Positions 1 through 9,004 of a DNA stretch of 11,342 nt are shown in pieces. The stretch spans positions 2,806-14,147 of the forward strand of contig NW_014012104.1 in the NCBI RefSeq assembly GCF_000611645.1, read 5' to 3'. A program made the translations under genes and the position numbers. This stretch comes from Monoraphidium neglectum (lineage: Eukaryota; Chlorophyta; Chlorophyceae; Sphaeropleales; Selenastraceae). The notes beneath the pieces were generated by a model, which was not told where the DNA came from, searched no databases, and was given only the letters and a program-made list of their open reading frames with translations. How positions within the stretch are numbered: position 1 is the first letter of the stretch; every line of letters starts with the position of its first letter.

Positions 1-621
1 GGCGCGGGCGGGGGGGGGGGCACATTGTGCGGGGCCTCAGGAGAGGCCCTGCCGTATGCCACCCTTCGCCTGCCATATGGCCGAGGGGACCCCTCAAAAG
101 GCCAGCCATGTGCGCGCCTGCTCTCATACAGCAGACTCAAGTGCGTGGCAACGCCTACAGCGGCGAACCGGCGCGTGCTCGGCGGCCCACCCACCGCGCA
201 GAGTGCTGAGTGCGACGAGGGCATGCCGCCAGAGTCCACAATCGCCCGCACGTCCCACACGCCCTTTTTCAACCGCTTTGTGAAGATCTGGAGGCGCGAA
301 CGGGACATATTTAAGAAATCAGTGACAGGAGCGCTCAGGTCTCGCAGCGAAGGAGTGAGCGTTGAGCAGAAATGCGCGAGGCAGGCCGCACATGCGATTG
401 GGTCTCATGCCTTGCGCCCTGCGGCCGCATCCTCGCACATGCCGCAGGCCTTGTGCCCGCACCTTCAGCGTCTGCGCAGTGAACCAGGCCCAAAAGCCGG
501 CAAGGAACACCCTGTTGGTGAATATGTCGTTGACGCCGCCGCCCGGCAGCACCGGCAGCGCCAACACCGCCATCAGCTGCAGCTGCTGCGCGCCGCCGAA
601 TGTGGCGCTGTCCCTGTGCAT
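1..621 (-). CDS. Divergent PAP2 / DUF212 family membrane protein, 5' part (3' end off window)
   Basis: Two exons are visible: 621-463 and 287-195, joined across a 175-nt intron (AAG|GTGCGG donor, CTCCAG|ATC acceptor, phase 0). The second exon ends GCG|GTGGGT at 195, and the rest of the gene lies below position 1. The first exon gives an N-terminal segment followed by a hydrophobic helix containing IFTNRVFLAGFWAWFTAQ. The second gives IFTKRLKKGVWDVRAIVDSG and then GGMPSSHSALCA. This helix, basic stretch and GGMPSSHS motif are the signature of the DUF212 (acid phosphatase/vanadium haloperoxidase-related) family, where PSSH corresponds to motif 2 of PAP2 phosphatases. The later motif, with its conserved D and H residues, would lie off the window, so activity cannot be judged. 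The start is uncertain: ATG at 621 is used, but 573 (Met-Ala) and 942 are in the same open frame. The 942 start would add a long, Cys- and Arg-rich extension. The substrate is unknown for this family. Family call is confident; start is weak. Confidence 0.85.
10..20. repeat. Poly-G tract (11 nt)
   Basis: Eleven consecutive G at the window edge (C11 on the coding strand), within the intron after DUF212 exon 2 as far as can be seen. Homopolymers of this length are prone to sequencing and assembly error. Confidence 0.8.
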
Positions 622-985
622 AGCGGTTGCAGGGGTGCGTTTGAAGGATGCTGTGTACAAGCCAATGCAAATCAAATGGCAGTGATATCCGCATCCGATG
701 CATATGTTTAAGTCGGCACACGCGCGCCCGCGCCCGGTGGCCTCATGCGCTGCGGCCGACGCACCCAAACAAGAGCTGCTGCAGCCGCTGCTGGCGCGTC
801 CATTGTACAATCCGATGTCTCCAGGTGCGCATTTGCACGAGCAGAGCCGCTGCCCCGAGCTGATGCGGGAATGGGGGCACCCGCATTGCCGAGTGAGAGG
901 TGCTGGTCTCCGCACTCCCATTGCTGCTGCATTGGGTAGCACGAAATGCGTGCTTATTTGTAGGAACGCTACACGGCAGCTCCCG

Positions 986-1004
986 GCGGGGGCCTAGCCC
1001 CCGC
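986..1004. repeat. Perfect 8-bp GC-rich inverted repeat (hairpin)
   Basis: GCGGGGGC (986-993), loop CTA, then GCCCCCGC (997-1004). All eight stem pairs are G-C. It lies upstream of the DUF212 gene, 44 nt above the alternative ATG at 942, and might fall in that transcript's 5' leader. There is no poly-T tract next to it, so a bacterial-type terminator is not implied. Confidence 0.6.
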
Positions 1005-1314
1005 ACTGCTGACATAGATCTGAGCCCGAGCATGCCTGTTGCGCACTGCACGGTCGCGACTCGCTTTGAAGTATGACCGTCTAGTTCTCTGTTAACCCAG
1101 GTCTGCCGGCACAGGTGCGCTCCCACTCCAGGAAAGAAGCGGCATCTTCGTGAAACGCATGGGGATACAACGGCACGGCAAGTAGACCACTGCGTACAGT
1201 ATCCTAAGACCTTGTACACTCCTGAGTAAAAGCAGTCAGGCAGGGTGCACACGCTGCGTGGCGGCCGATTGCGCAAAGTCCCGCTTCGGCGTTGTCCAAG
1301 GTTGGCGCTGTCAT

Positions 1315-1361
1315 ATTGGTCCAAGTGACCAGATTGGCTCTGTCACGTCAGCCCAAGTGAC
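1315..1361 (-). promoter_or_regulatory. Candidate cis-element cluster: two CCAAT boxes, TGACGTGAC, two CCAAGTGAC repeats
   Basis: On the minus strand there are CCAAT boxes at 1319-1315 and 1337-1333 and a bZIP-like TGACGTGAC core at 1350-1342. The 9-mer CCAAGTGAC occurs on the plus strand at 1321-1329 and 1353-1361, 32 bp apart (about three helical turns). The cluster lies about 700 bp upstream of the 621 ATG of the DUF212 gene. That it regulates this gene is inference; short motifs like these also occur by chance. Confidence 0.25.
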
Positions 1362-1920
1362 TTATGATGATTGCGTAGTTTGCGAGGGTATCATGCCTTG
1401 TCGTGGAAGGCCCGCCGCAGTCCGTGGGGCCAAAGCTGGAATAGATTTGGTGAGACTACCGCACGATACAGTGTGTGTGCAGTGGAGTGGTGGCAAATCC
1501 CACATGTCATGATCTTACGTGATGTGGTCCTAGAACACGACTTTTTAGTGAAGTTGTTCCACCTGCAGATCAACCCAGTTTGGCTGCACACTGCGCACAA
1601 CATACGTTGATCCTCGTCTACGTGCATGCTGTACTCAAAACCCGCTGACACCGCTGCACACACAGAGTCAACCTGGCATCCAAAAGTTGGCAGCAAGGCT
1701 CATCAGAAGTTGTTCACCGGAAAGCTGTGGCGTTATGAAACCTTTCAGGTGGCGTGCGTGGCAGCTGACATGTGATTTGCAGATGAAATCAACAGCACTT
1801 ACACCGCCCGTTGACGCCTGATGAGCACACAGTACATTGCAAGTCATGAGCAGTGGCAGGCTCCAACAAGCACAAAGGGTTCATTGGAGGGCACAATTTA
1901 CGAGTAAGCATATTTTGCAC

Positions 1921-1925
1921 TTACA
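1921..1925 (-). terminator. Candidate poly(A) signal TGTAA for the SQOR gene
   Basis: TGTAA on the minus strand, the first such pentamer after the SQOR stop codon, implying a 3' UTR of roughly 500 nt. A second copy lies at 1803-1799. TGTAA is the established chlorophyte poly(A) signal. A 5-mer is weak evidence on its own. Confidence 0.35.
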
Positions 1926-2412
1926 CTGCTGTATTATCAATGGCCAAGCTGAGTTGTGCTTGTACAAATGACTGGGACGGAGAACAATGCTGTATACAGA
2001 AGTTGCAGAAATGCCATACAGTGCAATCGTCAGCTTGGGGGCACGCTGCTTGGACATCACGGGCCAAATCAAGAGTGGCTTGAAGCAGACAAGTTGGGCC
2101 ACCCATCAGCGCGTGGACTTGACCGCCGCCGGGGCGTCTGTTACCGCAGTCATCCGCTTGATGATGTTCTTGCACTCTGACCACGGCACGTATCCTGGGG
2201 GCAGGAGGTGCGTCGGTCAGGACACAGCGACGTAGGCGACGCAATGTTGGATTGTGATCAGCTGGACAATCTGCTTGATCAATATGGCCACGCACCAGGC
2301 TTGCTTGACTGTGCTGTCTGCCGGGCGTGTGGGTGGCGTCCGACACCTAGGTGCCTGGCAGCAGCAACTCACCCAGCCACAAGCAGACTTATGGCACACG
2401 TGTCTGAGACGT

Positions 2413-5400
2413 CTAATATCCTCCTGGCAACCATCCGACCTCACCCTTACTCATGAAGTTCCAGTAGGCCCAGGGCAGCACGTCCTTCTTTACAAACCAC
2501 ATCAAGGGCTCCTCCTGCAGAGGGTGAGGGGAGTGAAGCAGGGCGGCAACATGTTGCACACAATGTTTGATTCGTATGTCAGCGCCCTCACTTGCATACC
2601 GTTGCAGCCCGCCCAAACATCCTGTTGACAACGGCTTGGCTGCGGGCAGTAGATGTTGCAGCCCCCTCTTCGCGACTGCCACGGTCGCGGCAACGATGCA
2701 AACAGTGCAGCACACAGCCGTATCTGGAGCACTGGCCGGGCTCCCTCCCAACCGTCTGGTCCCCCTCACACACCGCTTGCCCCCCCTCAAAAACCTCCTC
2801 AACCCCCTATTTGACTACCCTGAGAACCTAATCCGCTCCGATTTGCTGAGGTCAACCTTGCCTGCGCCCTGGGACGCCTTTCACACAGGACAAACATGAC
2901 AGCAGCCTCAGCCGCGCACCTTCTGCTGGTCCACGATGCCCAGGGGGGTGAAGGTCTCCATGATCTTCCCATCGTAGCCAAACTCCATCATCATGCAAGC
3001 ACCCTTCTTGGTAACCAGCGGACACGAGCTGTAGCCGTCGTAGCGGGCATCGTCCGAGGCGCGCCCGGCCATGAGCGCGTCGAGGTTGTCGCGCAGTACG
3101 AGGAACTGGGCACCGGCGGCGGCGGCGGTCTTGCTGGTGGGCACGGCGGCGCAGTCACCGATGCCGAATACGTTGGCGTAGCGCGTGTGCTGCAGTGTCT
3201 GCGGTATTTGGTGGGCCGTGGGTGAAAATGGCCGACGTTGCATGACACATTGTAGACGGATGTGCGCTTGACGGCTGATGGGACTGAGCAGTAAGAGCTT
3301 AGGATTGCATGCATGGCCTCTGAAATAGTCTCCTGCCCAGGCGGGGTCCCAAGCCTGCCTCCAACAAATTGGTTCAGCACCACTTTTCGCACCTCAGGGT
3401 CTGTTTCTACCCACCCCTCCTTGTTAGCAATAGGGCTGTGGGCCACCACGTCCAGGGGGCCCTGAGGCGGTGTCACATGCAGAAAGTCGTACTGCATTGC
3501 CTGATGGCCCACCACCTGGCCAGACCTGCACATCGGCATGTTGAGAGGTGAGAAGGTGGGATGAGAGCACAGAATGCTGCCGAGCAGCCAGGGGCGGGGG
3601 TGATGAGGATGGGCCAGGGCTGGAGAGCCAGCACGGGAGGCACAAGCTGCAAGGGAGCTGGTGGGACGCGGCTGGAGGTGATGGCTTTCCCCAGCTTGGA
3701 TAGCCATCAGGTTGTTGACTCAACCCCCGTCACTTATAGCTGCTACTCACTGGTCCAGCTGCTCAAAAACGGCCTCCTGCTTGTCGCCACGGATCTCCAC
3801 CTGGAGAAGGGCAACAACAGCACAGTTATTTATTGGGGCTATACATGGTTGCAAGGGTGTATGTGTGGGGGAAGTGCTGGGGACAGGGAGGCGGGCATCG
3901 GGCGTATCAACTACTGGGCCTGAACCCTCATGGTCTGTCCGTGGAAGCAACACTTGCATTGTTCTCACGGGCGGCGGCTCCGATGCCCGGCAGCCGCAGC
4001 TTGCCAAATGCGCAACTTTATGCAGGCGCAGAGCTGTCATGTCACTCGTGGGCGTGCACGCGCAGCTTCCTACCAATAAATCACCAGCTTCCCGCCTGCG
4101 ACACCTACCTGATTGGCCACTGCCATCCATCAACCCTGTCAACCCACCCAGCCCCACCTACAAGGTTGGTGGTAAGCTTCACGTTGATGTCGCGCTCCTT
4201 GACCAGCCCCTCGATTGTCTGCGAGTACCGCGGGATGCCAAACATGCGGTCGGCCGCCATGGCCAACGTCACGCTGACATGACCACGCCGCCCCTCGCGC
4301 CGAAGGTAGTCCTCTGCTATGTAGCAGACCTTGTGGCCGGCGCCAGGGCACTTGACGACGCCCTTTGGGGCCAGTCAGCATACAAAGAAAGGGGGTGGGG
4401 GGCAGTGAAAAGTTCAGGATCAGCCACACTCCAATACTTACAGATAAATGGAGTTGAGGGACGTCCAGCCCCGCAGATTTCCAAGCAAGGCAGGCTACAC
4501 AGTCCGAAGGTTGCAAGTACACACAACGCAGGAGCCTGACCAATGCTGACCTTGGGCATGGTGAAGAGGGCGTGTCCGCTCCTGAGCTCCTGCAGTGCCT
4601 GGAAAGTCAGCGGGGCCGTGGCGTAGCTCATGTTTGACACCACGCGGCCATCGCCCAGCGCGGCGCTCAGCCCCTTGACGTTGTCCCACTTGATTTGCAA
4701 GCCAGTCGCCACCACAAGGTATTCATACTCCAGCTTGCGGCTGTCTGTCAGTGTGACGCTGTTGTCGTGGGGGTCGAACTCAGCGACGTGGCCCTGGATC
4801 CAGTCCGCGCCTCTGGGCATGACGTCGGCCGTAGGGCGGCGGGACTCCTTGATGTCCTTAAAGCCGCCCCCAACCAGCGTCCTAGGCAAGCGTGCGTATA
4901 TATATATATAAGGGATGTGGAGCAATCACGGAGATCAGAATTTGGGAGCGGGGGTGGGGAGAGCGGCGGGAGGGGCTTGTGGGCGAGACACGTGGCGTGG
5001 GGCCGCTCTTGTAGCCCCGCCCTGCCCGCTGCCCTGCAGCCTGTACAGCCTGTACAGGCCAGCGCCCTGCTGTGCAATGGCAAAACCATGAGCTCACCAG
5101 AGGGGCTGGTAGAAATGGTACTGGGAGGGCTGCAGAGGTGGTCGGGTGGAGGGGCGGCGTTGATGTGGCCCCATGGGGCGGGTTGATGAGGGGTGAAGAT
5201 TGCTCAGGGCGTAATTTGACACAGGGGTGGGTGGTGCATGGGTGCCGTGCTGGCAGAGCGGGCGCTTACTTGCCCGGTCAATGCAGAGATGTTTGCGCGA
5301 CCGCACCATGCCGTGTGTACACCAGCAACACATGATCATTGTTGCTCGGCGCTGCGGAAGCTGCCATTGCCGGGCCGCAAGAAAGCATGGCACTTGTAAC

Positions 5401-5716
5401 AACTCGCTGGACGTACATACACCAAGGCATTCTCCATTTGGAAAGGTGTGCTGCACACACGAGGCAGACATTGCACACAGCCCAGCGCCACTACGGTACC
5501 AATCAGGATGGCGCCACCTACCTCGATGACCGCCACCTGGCCGGGCAGCTTGCGAGCGTAGTGAGCCGCTGTGGTGATGCCTGCCGAGCCACCACCTACT
5601 ATCAGAACCTTGTAGGCGTCTTTTGCTGCTCTGACCTGCACCACTTGCCCGCGGGGCAAACGCCTCATCACTGGGAACCTCGCGGTCTGCTGCATCTTGA
5701 ACTGGGCACAATGCAT
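2413..5716 (-). CDS. SQOR: Sulfide:quinone oxidoreductase, mitochondrial type (8 exons, 440 aa)
   Basis: The family enzyme oxidises sulfide at the mitochondrial inner membrane, passing electrons through FAD to ubiquinone and the sulfane sulfur to an acceptor such as glutathione or sulfite. Exons: 5716-5522, 5129-5098, 4881-4551, 4362-4162, 3800-3751, 3525-3393, 3198-2920, 2514-2413 (stop TAG). All junctions are GT-AG and in phase, and lengths sum to 441 codons. An Arg-rich N-terminus without acidic residues before about residue 33 looks like a mitochondrial presequence; Met8 and Met17 are alternative starts. The dinucleotide fold VLIVGGGSAG spans residues 37-46, and a second FAD motif, GIGD, ends at Asp329. 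The two redox cysteines are Cys191 (in VKCPGAGHK) and Cys373 (in DGYSSCPLVT). The C-terminal KKDVLPWAYWNFM resembles the family's membrane-contacting helix. Length and order match the human enzyme and yeast HMT2 (about 450 aa). Exon 2 is only 32 nt. I saw no frameshift or missing key residue. Introns 1, 4 and 7 (392, 361, 405 nt) hold nothing else recognisable. Confidence 0.95.
4897..4910. repeat. (TA)7 microsatellite
   Basis: Seven TA units in SQOR intron 2, ending about 14 nt upstream (in gene orientation) of the acceptor CCTAG at 4882. It takes up much of the space where a polypyrimidine tract would be expected. Confidence 0.9.
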
Positions 5717-6648
5717 GAGATCTGAGAGAGTTTTTCGAGCCTAAGAATGATGTCGATGGCTTATTACTGTATTAGCCGCGACTTTGATGTTCGATACGGT
5801 CGCAGTCGGTCTGTACGTTGCAGGGGCTTGCGGGCTGTGACTGCCTTACTAGAACTTGCATATGAAGATATCACGATTTCGAAGATGATCGTAACAAATC
5901 ATGCCCAGTAACCTCTGCTGGTGCGCTGGATTAGAAATGTCAGATTGACAAGTTACTCAATCAATTTCTGTTTCAAATGCGGCCGGAGCACGGAAGCCAT
6001 GGCACTGCAATCTCCACTTGCGCAGATTGACTGTAGGAAGAAAGGCCGCGGCGCAGTGGCAGTTATTGACAATAGACTAGACAATACCGTAGGGGGGGGG
6101 CTGAAACCATGCACACCCCGCTGCCTGTCCCGCACTCCCCTGGCACATACTCCCGCTGCAAGTCCGCCGTCATGGGCGCATCCTCACCCTTCTGAGCGCA
6201 CGAGACCTCCGCCTCGGTGTTCAGCATTCACGATGCTGGCCAAAAGTGCTGCCGAACTCTCGGTTACAAACAGTTGCAGCGCAAGGTTGCATGCATGCAA
6301 GCCGTCATTCAGCAATCAGCAACGCCCATCGCCTCAATCAAGCAGCAAGTGCCAGGCAATGTGCGGCACATGGCAAGCTTCGCTGCTGAATGGCAGCCCG
6401 AGTCACCTGGTGATGGTCGCACCAGCAGCCACCAATCCCAAAACTCGCATGGGCGTGAAACCCCAATCCAAACAATACATTCATCCAGTCAGGTCAAAAT
6501 TGGTTGTGGCGGGCCAGCCCGCAGGCAGGCGGCCAGAGAGCCATCTACGCGCCCGCTTTGCTAGCAGTCCCAAGTCATCTGGTGCACGCACAAGGTTGTG
6601 AAAGTCACAAGAAAGCGAGCCGCTTGCAAAGCCTGCGCGCCCAAGAGC
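5717..6648. other. Intergenic interval: SQOR promoter side and phosphotransferase 3' UTR
   Basis: 932 nt between the SQOR start codon and the stop codon of the CDP-alcohol phosphotransferase gene, both minus strand. No gene is supported. The longest frame (5921-6601 plus, 226 codons) is rich in Ser, Pro, Arg and Ala with no motif. A nine-G run lies at 6092-6100. I see no clear TATA box upstream of SQOR. The high end should carry the neighbouring 3' UTR, with a TGTAA candidate at 6268-6264. Confidence 0.6.
6264..6268 (-). terminator. Candidate poly(A) signal TGTAA for the phosphotransferase gene
   Basis: The only TGTAA on the minus strand between the phosphotransferase stop codon (6649) and the SQOR start (5716). 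It implies a 3' UTR of about 385-400 nt, typical of green algae. The evidence is one pentamer in a plausible position. Confidence 0.45.
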
Positions 6649-7836
6649 CTAGTTGGCGTGCATGGCTGAGACTGTCGCTGCGTCGGGCCGTTTAAGGGAA
6701 AGGCAGCGGATCCCCAGGAAATTGCAGATCTGGTCAATCACGCTCAACACGTAATGCAGGTACCCAAACAGCGCCACAATCGCCAGCCCCAGCGTGACCT
6801 GCATGGGATCCGCCCACTTGAGGCGGCTGTTGGCAACCGCGAGCGCCATGCCAAAGATCGCCAACAGGGGCGGCTGGAAAGGCTCCTTGCACATGTGGGC
6901 CATGATCAGGCGGCTGGCTGTGAGCGCGTAAATGATGCCGACATTGACGTTCTGAGCGCGGCAGAGGTACGGCGTTGTGGTCTCGCCGTAGAGCCAGATC
7001 GCGCTGATCGCCAGCTGGGCTGTGAGGGTGACGAAATGCAACCACGCAGCGGTGGGGCCCAGTTGCTTGTGGCCAGCCTCCTGCACGGCAGAGAGAGAAA
7101 CAAAGAAGAAGATGGGGACAGAGAAAGACAGAAAGTGTGTATGTGCGCGCGTACCAAGTGTATGTGCCTGAGTGGAGAGCACCTAACTTCAAGGAGTGGT
7201 GCACAGCACATGCCATGGTGACCGCATGTTGCCAACATCCTGTTGTGCCTCACACCCTGCTTGCAACCGCCTGGCCCCCACCTTTGGAGGCAATGTGCGG
7301 TAGTCAAAGCTGAAGAAGACGCGGTACATGTTGCACAGCGCCTGGTAGAACCCCACAGTCACCATCGCAATGATCAGTAACGAATTGAGCTCTGAGAAGG
7401 ATGGGGTGGTGGTGAAAGTGCACGATGAATTCGTTGGAATAGGCAGACTGCGGGGTGACACAGAAATCGTATAGCTGGTGTGAAAAATGAACATGCGGGT
7501 GCCGCCCTGCTGAATATGGGGTGGCGCTATCAGCTGCGTTGTGGGCAGTTGGTACCAACCGCTGGCCGGCTGATACATCATTGTGACACGGGGATGCGAC
7601 GCTCCCTGAGCTGCCTGCCTCGCGCCCCAAGGGACTCACGCACTCCCTCCAGAATCTTGAGGGGCACCACGTCGGTCGCAGGGAGCCGCCAGAGCCAGGG
7701 CCCGACAGCGAATGTCACAAAGTGCAGCAAAGCTATGCAGTAGTTTGCCTCCAGCACGCCGTAGAAGCTGTTGCCGTACAGCATGATGCTGGTGTGGTAC
7801 TCCTCCCACTGCGCCAGGATCCACGTGAACATCACC

Positions 7837-7910
<74 letters not shown>

Positions 7911-9004
7911 AACACTGGAGATTTCAAAGCAGTCAACATGCCAGATGTTGCGCGACGCCAATGCACATGGTCGGCGGCCTGACGGCCTGCAGCACAACGG
8001 CGCCTCACCCCAAAGTTGCCGATGCCGTGCGCCCAGGAGCATGACATGCCGAGGCTGACACCGATGTTGGCCAGCAGCAGGTTGACGCTCAGCGCGTCGC
8101 AGCCGTGGTCGAAGAGCTGCCCCAGCGGCGAGCTGCTTTTGGTGCGGCGCGCCTGCTTGCCGTCCAGGCAGTCCAGGTGGACATACAGCACCACCGACAG
8201 GCCGTTGACAAGGTACACCCACCGCGGTGGGTCTGGGACCGCTGCGAAGTGGTGGATAGAGGGCATGCCCCGACGCAGGGCGGGGAAAGGGTGTCAGCAT
8301 TCAGCTGCGCGCCTGGCGCGTGCGCGCCAGAGCGGATGGCAACCCGGCTGGCGCTGGCGCCATGGCACAGCCCGCGCTGCTGCGCTATGATTATTGTCTG
8401 AAGGCGTCTTAAATTGTGAACGTTTGCAAAGCATGGCCCCATTACCAAACAGTCCCATGGCCAAGACAGCCGCCGAAACATCCAGCGGCGTGCGGAGATA
8501 TAATCACCACGCACAATCAAAGTCGGGCGAATACCAGGCACTGATCAGGTAAGCCACTATGAGGCACATGGTGCCCGTCAGCGTGATGAGGTTGGGCGCC
8601 AGCCACATAGGCATCTTCTCGACGCACCCTGCGGCGAGCGTGCAAGAAGGAAGGTGCGCGCGCGATTGTGTACGTCAAGCTGGCAGCACAGGCGCACAAC
8701 AACGCTTGGGCCTGGTCAGGGCTCGCGACCATAATCGTCTGCATCTTTCATGCCCCATAGCAGATCAAGTTGCGCAAGCCAGTGCTGGCTGCACCTGCCC
8801 AGCTGCCTAGCTGCTGACCGGCCTGCACGCACAGCAGCAGGTCGGCGGCCGAGGTGGCAGCTGGAGGCGCGCAGCGCAGACCACTGTTGGGCCCTGCTCA
8901 CAGTTGTAAAATGGTGCATGGATCTTGTCCAGGTAGGTGTAACCTGCTGGCTTATATTCGTAGGCTTTCAGGCCATCCAGGGCCCTCCGCGATAAGTAGG
9001 GCAT
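6649..9004 (-). CDS. EPT1: CDP-alcohol phosphotransferase (ethanolamine/choline phosphotransferase, 6 exons, 395 aa)
   Basis: The family transfers phosphoethanolamine (or phosphocholine) from its CDP form to diacylglycerol, the last step of the Kennedy pathway, usually in the endoplasmic reticulum. Exons: 9004-8902, 8628-8515, 8241-8009, 7835-7640, 7391-7282, 7080-6649 (stop TAG). Lengths sum to 396 codons with matched phases. The CDP-alcohol phosphotransferase signature is complete: Asp96, Asp99-Gly100, Ala103-Arg104, Gly113, Asp117, Asp121, in HLDCLDGKQARR and GQLFDHGCD. A family-typical MPMWLAPNLITL precedes the first membrane helix (about 48-67), and AQWEEYHT follows in exon 4. Several further hydrophobic helices run to about residue 372. 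Length fits the eukaryotic enzymes (about 390-400 aa). The exon 3 acceptor is ambiguous: CGCAG before 8241 or, in frame, CCCAG before 8232, which would shorten the loop by three residues. Headgroup choice cannot be read from sequence; plant-type homologues can use both. Confidence 0.95.
7843..7908. repeat. (TG)29(CG)4 compound microsatellite in intron 3
   Basis: Twenty-nine TG units (7843-7900) followed by four CG units (7901-7908), then CA, giving 68 bp of unbroken alternating purine-pyrimidine sequence (7843-7910). In gene orientation it reads (CG)4(CA)29 and almost abuts the acceptor ACACAG at 7836. Its translations as Thr-His or Val-Cys repeats in several frames are not proteins. Such a tract is length-variable and a classic Z-DNA former. 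Confidence 0.97.

Larger units (their letters stand above)
622..2412. other. Intergenic interval between SQOR and DUF212 genes
   Basis: About 1.8 kb with no recognisable protein or RNA gene. The open frames here on both strands (for example 1391-1696 minus, 1921-2346 minus, 2254-2628 plus) show no family motif and no convincing exon structure. As both flanking genes are on the minus strand, this stretch should contain the SQOR 3' UTR at its high end and the DUF212 promoter and 5' UTR at its low end. It holds two TGTAA candidates on the minus strand, a paired CCAAGTGAC repeat with CCAAT boxes near 1315-1361, and a GC-rich perfect hairpin at 986-1004. A lineage-specific gene or a noncoding RNA cannot be excluded. 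Confidence 0.6.

Noticed and set aside
25..711. 228-codon open frame on the plus strand
   Set aside because: It runs antisense over both DUF212 exons and their introns; the minus strand carries the recognisable protein with matched splice sites.
3712..4539. 275-codon open frame on the plus strand
   Set aside because: It lies antisense to SQOR exons and introns, has no family motif, and is explained by GC-rich coding sequence leaving the opposite strand open.
5785..5815. GTTCGATAC stretch resembling a tRNA T-loop
   Set aside because: No pairing T-stem, anticodon arm or acceptor stem could be built around it.
5921..6601. 226-codon open frame on the plus strand in the SQOR-phosphotransferase gap
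   Set aside because: Composition is Ser/Pro/Arg/Ala-rich with no domain or membrane pattern, and the stretch overlaps the expected 3' UTR of the phosphotransferase gene.
7771..8058. Plus-strand Cys-Val repeat open frames
   Set aside because: They are direct translations of the (TG)n microsatellite and have no other support.
7578..8300. Continuous 240-codon minus frame containing a Thr-His repeat
   Set aside because: It reads through exon 4 of the phosphotransferase, intron 3 and its CA repeat. The upstream AG needed to include the repeat joins out of frame with exon 3.
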